20,852 bases of DNA from CAZILN01 sp964540005. Its GTDB lineage: Bacteria > Bacteroidota > Bacteroidia > Bacteroidales > SM23-62. Below, one piece after another: positions 16,719-20,852 of the stretch. The notes beneath the pieces were generated by a model. The model saw nothing but the letters and a program-made list of their open reading frames with translations, had not been told where the DNA came from and made no database searches. The DNA lies in contig CAZILN010000068.1 in assembly GCA_964540005.1 (NCBI GenBank), positions 1 to 20,852 of the forward strand, read 5' to 3'. Numbering within the stretch: the first letter of the stretch is position 1; the number at the start of each line of letters is the position of its first letter. A program made the position numbers and the translations under genes.

Positions 16719-17897
16719 TTATTTACCGTTGATCAATTCAGGGATATAGCGAAAGATAAATTCATCCAGGCTGCATACCCTTATACCTCCCGATACAGGA
16801 AAATCATCGGAACCCGGAGTGAGGACAAACCTGTTTGGCGCATTAACATCATCCATTGCAATGTAATTCCCTTTTGAGATTTTTGGTGAATTTGAAAATT
16901 TTATTTCAATACTTATTACCGGATCTCCACCTGATTCTATAACCAGGTCGCATTCAGCACCATCCTGTGACCTGTAAAAGTATGTCAGGCAGTCATCAGG
17001 GATACTTGAGATAATCTGTTGCATACAGAAGGCTTCCCATGAATTTCCGACTGCAGGATATGAGAAGAGCTTATCAAATTCCTTTAGATTAAGTAAATAA
17101 TGCAGAATCCCTGTATCAGTAAAATATAATTTGGGCGATTTTATAATTCTTTTCTTAACATTCCTGTTATAAGGAGAAAGTCGTTTAATTAAAAAGGCAT
17201 TCTCAAAAAAATCGATATAGTTTTTAACAGAAACTGAGGAGATCTCAAGAGATTTGGCAAGCATGGAATAATTCAGTACCTGTCCGTTCAGATGCGCCAG
17301 CATGGTCCATAATCTTAATGATAGAGGAGGTGAAGCTGTAAGTCCCAGCAAAGGAAGGTCTTTTTCCAGATAGGTTTTGGCGAAACTACCCAACCAGTCT
17401 TGCGAGATAGAGGTATCAGGAGCAAGTAAAGCCCTGGGGAATCCTCCCTTGAACCATAATTCATTCTGACTGGCTATTCCTTTGGATTCCATGATGTTAA
17501 ATGGATGTATGTTGATGTAGATAATCCTGCCTGCTAAGGATTCCGAAGAGTCCCTGATAAGGTCAGGAGCAGCTGATCCGAGTAAAATAAACCTGCCTGC
17601 TCTGTAATCTTTATCTACAAGCGCCCTTAAAAGGGGAAATAAATCCTTCCTGTGCTGGATTTCATCAATTACAATTAATTTATCGCTGTTTTCCGTCAGA
17701 AACATTTCCGGATCTTCAAGTTTTCTCAGATCAGAAGTAAGCTCCAGATCCAGATATATATAGTGTAAGTCTGAATTGTAAAGAAATTCTTTAATAAATG
17801 TAGTCTTTCCAACCTGTCTTGGACCGATTAATCCTATAACCGGGAAATAGGACAGGTGTTTTTCCAACAGTGTATTATATTTTCGTTTATGTATCAC
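16719..17897 (-). CDS. AAA_14/DUF4143 ATPase
   Basis: The 392-residue protein has Walker A GPRQVGKTT (25-33), Walker B KLIVIDEIQ (73-81), a sensor-like LLGSAAPDL (105-113) and SLAGRI (120-125), followed by a DUF4143 region with winged-helix and nuclease-like features (FLIKRLSPYNRN, YFTDTGILHYLL, SWEAFCMQQI, FYRSQDGAECDLVIE and SIEIKFS). The E-x-D-L-V and E-I-K pattern resembles a PD-(D/E)xK core. These ATPases are often multi-copy in Bacteroidota and archaea and their role is poorly known. The start is GTG; no ATG fits as well. The gene and its flanks look AT-richer, with more ATA and AAA codons than the neighbours, and the gene opposes the operon direction, so horizontal acquisition is likely. 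Its start codon touches a large palindrome and two direct repeats flank it. Confidence 0.9.
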   Translation of the reverse strand: MIHKRKYNTLLEKHLSYFPVIGLIGPRQVGKTTFIKEFLYNSDLHYIYLDLELTSDLRKLEDPEMFLTENSDKLIVIDEIQHRKDLFPLLRALVDKDYRAGRFILLGSAAPDLIRDSSESLAGRIIYINIHPFNIMESKGIASQNELWFKGGFPRALLAPDTSISQDWLGSFAKTYLEKDLPLLGLTASPPLSLRLWTMLAHLNGQVLNYSMLAKSLEISSVSVKNYIDFFENAFLIKRLSPYNRNVKKRIIKSPKLYFTDTGILHYLLNLKEFDKLFSYPAVGNSWEAFCMQQIISSIPDDCLTYFYRSQDGAECDLVIESGGDPVISIEIKFSNSPKISKGNYIAMDDVNAPNRFVLTPGSDDFPVSGGIRVCSLDEFIFRYIPELINGK

Positions 17898-17940
17898 AAC
17901 CCTGCAAATTTAAAAAAATATTTTAAATATGCAGGGTTGT
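17896..17940. repeat. 45-bp near-perfect palindrome at the ATPase start
   Basis: The outer arms ACAACCCTGCA (17896-17906) and TGCAGGGTTGT (17930-17940) are perfect 11-base complements. Inside them ATTTAAAA (17908-17915) pairs with TTTTAAAT (17921-17928) about the same centre, 17918. Of 22 possible pairs 20 match; the exceptions are 17907/17929 and 17916/17920. The left arm overlaps the GTG start codon (17895-17897) of the ATPase. It could be an autoregulatory operator, a transcript hairpin hiding the start, or an element end. Confidence 0.9.
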
Positions 17941-18129
17941 TTATGATTTTCTTTCATAAAAACACCAACCGTATTACCTTGATTGATATTATGATTGCAT
18001 TTCAAATTCCATTCTTTTTGTAGCTCATGTTGTGTAATGTTTGGTCAAAACAAAACTAAATGTATGATTTGATGTATTTTTAACTCGCTGTGGCATATTA
18101 ATTCCATTACACATGTTTATTACATGAGT
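17941..18129. other. AT-rich intergenic region between ATPase and sulfatase
   Basis: No frame here is long enough or gene-like. A loose promoter candidate for the sulfatase is TTTG at 18040-18043 and, 19 bases on, TATGATTTG at 18063-18071, which has one base too many for TAnnTTTG. I see no RNA gene, terminator hairpin or integrase remnant. Confidence 0.5.
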
Positions 18130-18187
18130 GGATTCATTAATAATCAACCCCCCGCGAGGAGGGGGCTGGGGGAGGAAAATACCATGA
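18130..18187 (+). pseudogene. Relic of a HyuB gene 3' end (direct repeat, copy B)
   Basis: Read from 18131, this stretch encodes DSLIINPPRGGGWGRKIP followed by TGA (18185-18187). That is the terminal HyuB motif seen at the end of the oxoprolinase-like gene (DSLIIKTPGGGGWG). Bases 18130-18171 match 16618-16659 at 36 of 42 positions. Homology stops abruptly upstream, where an in-frame TGA lies at 18125-18127, so no functional gene remains. The relic's stop overlaps the sulfatase ATG as ATGA, the arrangement of coupled operon genes, and its G-rich end supplies the sulfatase ribosome-binding site. Confidence 0.7.
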
Positions 18188-19644
18188 GAAGAAATACCAT
18201 GAAAGGAATTACCGGTTATTTAGTGTACGTGGTAAGCAGTCTGTTACTTGTTTTACTCACAACATGTACCGGCAGGAAACAGGCCAGGCCAAATATCATA
18301 CTGATAATAGCCGACGACCAGAGTTACAATACCCTCCCGGTCCTGGGCAATAATGAGGTCCGGGCACCAAACCTGGAAAGACTGGCAGCACAGGGGACCC
18401 TGTTTACCCACTCCTATAATATGGGTGGATGGCACGGGGCGGTATGTGTGGCCTCAAGGACCATGCTCAATACCGGCAGGTTTGTCTGGCGGGCTGAGCA
18501 GGCAAGCACACAACTGGATTCACTGGCCGGCAGAGGGGAGATGTGGAGCCAGTTGATGAAGCAGGCCGGCTATGAAACCTTTTTTTCGGGGAAATGGCAC
18601 GTGAGCATAGAACCTGAAAAGATATTTGACCATGCAGTACATACCCGGCCCGGTATGCCGGAAACGGTTCCCGGAGCTTATAACCGGCCGGTCGAGGGAG
18701 AGGATGACAAATGGTCACCCTTTGATATGACTATAGGAGGTTTCTGGGAGGGAGGAAAACACTGGAGCGAGGTTCTCGGGGATGATGCTGTGGATTTCAT
18801 CCGTATAGCCTCGGAGAATGATGACCCCTTCTTTATGTACCTGGCCTTCAATGCCCCCCATGATCCCCGGCAATCCCCCAAAGAATATGTGGACAGGTAC
18901 CCGGTTGATCAGATCTCTGTCCCGGAAAGCTTTCTTCCCCTTTACCCTTATGCCGAAGAGATCGGGTGCGGTGAAGATCTGAGGGATGAAAGACTGGCAC
19001 CTTTTCCCCGTACAGAATATTCTGTCAGGGTACACAGGCAGGAATACTATGCCATTATCTCCCATATGGATGAGCAGATCGGAAGAATGCTTGATGCCCT
19101 GGCTGCATCGGGACAGGATGAAAACACCTATATTTTCTTTACTGCCGATCACGGACTGGCTGTAGGTTGCAATGGATTGATGGGTAAACAGAATATGTAT
19201 GATCACAGCATACGCACGCCCATGATAGTTGTGGGTCCGGATATCCCGGCAAACCGGAAGCTGGATACGGGTGTTTACCTGCAGGATGTTATGCCTACTG
19301 CCATAGAGTTATCCGGAGGTAAGATCCCTGAATATGTGGAGTTCAAAAGCCTGATGCCCTATCTGAGGAACAATGGGCAGCAGGAAAGCTATGATGCTAT
19401 TTACGGCTGTTATATGGACCTCCAGCGAATGATCCGTAAAGATGGGTATAAACTGATTGCCTATCCTTATGCCGGCAGATTGAGGCTTTATGACCTTTCT
19501 GAAGATCCATTGGAGATGAATGACCTGGCAGATGATCCCGGCAAGCAGCAGCTAGTCCGTGAGTTGTTCACAGAACTTGAGGAACTGGGACAAAAGATGG
19601 ATGACACTCTCAACATCCGGTCCTTTTTCAGTGAATTTCAATGA
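18184..19644 (+). CDS. S1-type sulfatase, lipoprotein
   Basis: I place the start at the ATG at 18184 (486 residues): GGAGGAAA (18171-18178) sits at the right distance, and it puts the signal peptide and lipobox LLTTC (Cys28) at the N-terminus. An ATG at 18124 would add 20 residues encoded by the HyuB relic in another frame, and one at 18199 is a shorter option. The metal-binding IIADDQ (41-46) and the sulfatase signature CVASRTMLNTGR (from Cys88) are clear: Cys88 should become formylglycine, and Ala replaces the usual Pro, which the C-x-P/A-x-R consensus allows. KWHVS, NAPHDP and TADHG provide further metal and substrate residues. It should remove sulfate esters from glycans in the periplasm or at the surface. 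The exact sugar is unknown. No maturase gene is in the window. Confidence 0.93.
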   Translation: MRRNTMKGITGYLVYVVSSLLLVLLTTCTGRKQARPNIILIIADDQSYNTLPVLGNNEVRAPNLERLAAQGTLFTHSYNMGGWHGAVCVASRTMLNTGRFVWRAEQASTQLDSLAGRGEMWSQLMKQAGYETFFSGKWHVSIEPEKIFDHAVHTRPGMPETVPGAYNRPVEGEDDKWSPFDMTIGGFWEGGKHWSEVLGDDAVDFIRIASENDDPFFMYLAFNAPHDPRQSPKEYVDRYPVDQISVPESFLPLYPYAEEIGCGEDLRDERLAPFPRTEYSVRVHRQEYYAIISHMDEQIGRMLDALAASGQDENTYIFFTADHGLAVGCNGLMGKQNMYDHSIRTPMIVVGPDIPANRKLDTGVYLQDVMPTAIELSGGKIPEYVEFKSLMPYLRNNGQQESYDAIYGCYMDLQRMIRKDGYKLIAYPYAGRLRLYDLSEDPLEMNDLADDPGKQQLVRELFTELEELGQKMDDTLNIRSFFSEFQ

Positions 19645-19648
19645 TCTG

Positions 19649-19689
19649 CTTTATACTTTTTCCAGCAGGGAAAGTTATCTTTATACTTT
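19649..19689 (+). repeat. Direct repeat CTTTATACTTT, two copies
   Basis: Identical 11-mers lie at 19649-19659 and 19679-19689, a period of 30 bases, between the sulfatase stop and the dehydrogenase start. A -7-like TATCTTTA (19676-19683) overlaps the second copy. This is a possible regulator site for the genes that follow. Confidence 0.5.
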
Positions 19690-19751
19690 ACTTACTTTAA
19701 ACCTGAATAGGAACAAACCTATATTTAAATTCCTGAATAAGAGAGAATATC

Positions 19752-20543
19752 ATGACAGAATTATTTGACTTAACCGGCAAAACAGCCCTGGTTACGGGTG
19801 GTACTCACGGACTGGGGATGGCTATTGCAAAAGGCCTTGCGGGGGCAGGGGCAGGGATCGTTATCAATGACATTGACCAGGGAAAACTCGACCATGCAGT
19901 GGCAGAATATAAAAAGGATGGAATAAAAGTAAGTGCCTACCTGTTTGATGTTACCAGTGAGGAAATAGTAAAGGCCTTTGTAGAAAAAATAGAAAATGAA
20001 GTAGCTCCCATAGATATCCTGGTGAATAATGCCGGGATTATTAAACGCATCCCTTTCCTCGAGATGGAAGCAAAGGATTTTACCGATGTGATCGATGTCG
20101 ACCTGACCGGCCCTTTTATTATGTCCCGGTATGTCTCTGAGCGCATGGTCAAACGTGGTAAAGGTGGTAAGATCATTAACATGTGTTCCATGATGAGCGA
20201 GCTGGGGCGTAATACGGTCAGCGGGTATGCCGCTGCAAAAGGCGGCCTTAAGATGCTGACCCGGAACCTGGCCACCGAACTGGCCAAACACAACATCCAG
20301 GTGAACGGTGTTGGTCCCGGATACTATGCCACATCTCAGACAGCACCCATACGGGTGGACGGACATCCTTTCAATGAATTCATTATCAACAGGACACCGG
20401 CCGGCCGCTGGGGGGAACCTGAGGAGCTGCAGGGCACTGCCATCTTCCTTGCCTCTAAAGCATCTGATTTCGTCAACGGGCATATAGTGTATGTGGACGG
20501 GGGGATACTGGCTTCAATTGGCAAACCGCATAACGAAGATTAG
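19752..20543 (+). CDS. Short-chain dehydrogenase/reductase (KduD / gluconate 5-dehydrogenase-like)
   Basis: The 263-residue protein is a classical SDR: the cofactor loop TGGTHGLG (15-22), NNAG (92-95) and the catalytic Ser146, Tyr159, Lys163. An Asp at position 40, after the second strand (VINDID), favours NAD over NADP. The ending (FNEFIINRTPAGRWGEPEEL, then FVNGHIVYVDGG) resembles the KduD/IdnO group, which oxidises or reduces keto-sugar acids such as 2-dehydro-3-deoxygluconate or gluconate. A RhaM-type mutarotase gene follows after 51 bases, so a sugar or 6-deoxysugar dehydrogenase is an alternative. The ATG is preceded by AAGAGAGAA as a ribosome-binding site. It is cytoplasmic, with no signal. 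The family is certain; the substrate is not. Confidence 0.9.
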   Translation: MTELFDLTGKTALVTGGTHGLGMAIAKGLAGAGAGIVINDIDQGKLDHAVAEYKKDGIKVSAYLFDVTSEEIVKAFVEKIENEVAPIDILVNNAGIIKRIPFLEMEAKDFTDVIDVDLTGPFIMSRYVSERMVKRGKGGKIINMCSMMSELGRNTVSGYAAAKGGLKMLTRNLATELAKHNIQVNGVGPGYYATSQTAPIRVDGHPFNEFIINRTPAGRWGEPEELQGTAIFLASKASDFVNGHIVYVDGGILASIGKPHNED

Positions 20544-20594
20544 GTATTTCCTGGTCAGTAATAAAATTGCATAGTATTAATAAACAGGCATATT

Positions 20595-20852
20595 ATGGAA
20601 TATCCTTCAAAAAGGAATTATACACAGTACAAAAGATACTGCAAAACCCTAAGCCTCAGGGATGACCCGCAGCTGATCGAGGACTATAAGAAAGTACATG
20701 CCACAGGAGCAGCCTGGCCGGAGATCACCCGTGGTATGAAAGAAGTCGGCATCCTGGATATGGAGATATACATTGCAGGTACCCGGCTTTTCATGATCAT
20801 GGATACCCTGCCTGACTTTGACCATGACAGGGCCATGACAGAGCTGGGCACC
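20595..20852 (+). CDS. L-rhamnose/L-fucose mutarotase, RhaM family (3' truncated)
   Basis: The ATG at 20595 opens a frame that runs to the window edge without a stop (86 codons seen). The sequence fits the RhaM/DUF718 family of about 105-115 residues: RYCKTLSLRDDP, the conserved KVHATGAAWPEI block with its His and Trp, LDMEIYIAGTRLFMIMDT and the start of the DFDHDRAM segment. These small ferredoxin-like dimers interconvert the anomers of L-rhamnose or, in related clusters, L-fucose. The preceding dehydrogenase lies 51 bases upstream, so the two may form a 6-deoxysugar catabolic operon that continues beyond the edge. Confidence 0.9.
   Translation, partial: MEYPSKRNYTQYKRYCKTLSLRDDPQLIEDYKKVHATGAAWPEITRGMKEVGILDMEIYIAGTRLFMIMDTLPDFDHDRAMTELGT

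Noticed and set aside
18146..18175. C-run/G-run (CCCCCC...GGGGG) as a terminator or G-quadruplex
   Set aside because: No T-run follows and the sequence is explained by the PPRGGGWG codons of the HyuB relic, also present at 16638-16659 inside a coding region. A structure role cannot be excluded.
18124..18183. An upstream ATG at 18124 as the start of the sulfatase
   Set aside because: It would place 20 residues read out of frame from a HyuB relic before the lipoprotein signal; the ATG at 18184 has a good ribosome-binding site and gives a normal signal peptide.
19770..20483. A 237-residue minus-strand open frame
   Set aside because: It is fully antisense to the short-chain dehydrogenase, whose motifs are complete; the protein is rich in His and Cys as expected for a shadow frame.
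1..20852. CRISPR arrays, tRNA or rRNA genes, IS transposases, SusC/SusD pairs
   Set aside because: I looked for these and saw none in the window.

Overview
The window looks like a chromosomal segment of a member of the Bacteroidota, probably the Bacteroidales/Marinilabiliales side. The grounds are a GH97 lipoprotein, a Tat-exported GH109-type Gfo/Idh enzyme, a DUF1080 lipoprotein, a LytTR regulator, a NagB/PIG-L fusion, AAA_14/DUF4143 ATPase, promoter-like boxes of the TTG...TAnnTTTG type and mostly weak Shine-Dalgarno signals. No species can be assigned from sequence alone.

Layout. (1) At the left edge is the 3' end of a LytTR response regulator. It converges on, and overlaps by stop codons, a three-gene minus-strand operon read from 3699 to 340: GH109-type enzyme, sugar-1-phosphate nucleotidyltransferase, NahK-like sugar kinase. 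Together these could release alpha-linked GalNAc, phosphorylate it at C1 and convert it to a nucleotide sugar. (2) A short divergent promoter region leads to an unrecognised 83-residue protein, then a plus-strand run of a DUF1080 lipoprotein and a GH97 lipoprotein that carries the retaining, alpha-galactosidase-type nucleophile. (3) After a promoter-like region with three copies of an octamer comes a sodium/solute symporter tightly coupled to a NagB-like/PIG-L fusion. About 100 bases later follow an Nramp-like transporter lacking the canonical metal-binding motif and, sharing one base with its stop, a single-chain HyuA-HyuB (5-oxoprolinase/hydantoinase family) protein. (4) An AT-rich 1.5 kb block holds an AAA_14/DUF4143 ATPase on the minus strand whose start codon touches a 45-bp palindrome. 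The block lies between two 42-bp direct repeats (36/42 identical); one is the 3' end of the HyuB coding sequence, the other a relic of the same gene end just before the next gene. (5) A lipoprotein sulfatase follows, its start overlapping the stop of that relic, then a KduD-like short-chain dehydrogenase and a truncated L-rhamnose/L-fucose mutarotase (RhaM) gene at the right edge.

Taken together, the sugar genes suggest use of sulfated, fucosylated or galactosylated, amino-sugar-rich glycans (mucin-like or marine animal/algal glycans). Alpha-GalNAc, alpha-Gal, sulfate, amino sugar and 6-deoxysugar would each have an enzyme here. No SusC/SusD pair is present, so this is not a canonical complete PUL.

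The most notable structure is the duplicated oxoprolinase 3' end bracketing the ATPase and its palindrome. It reads like an insertion that separated an oxoprolinase gene from a sulfatase that had been translationally coupled to it.
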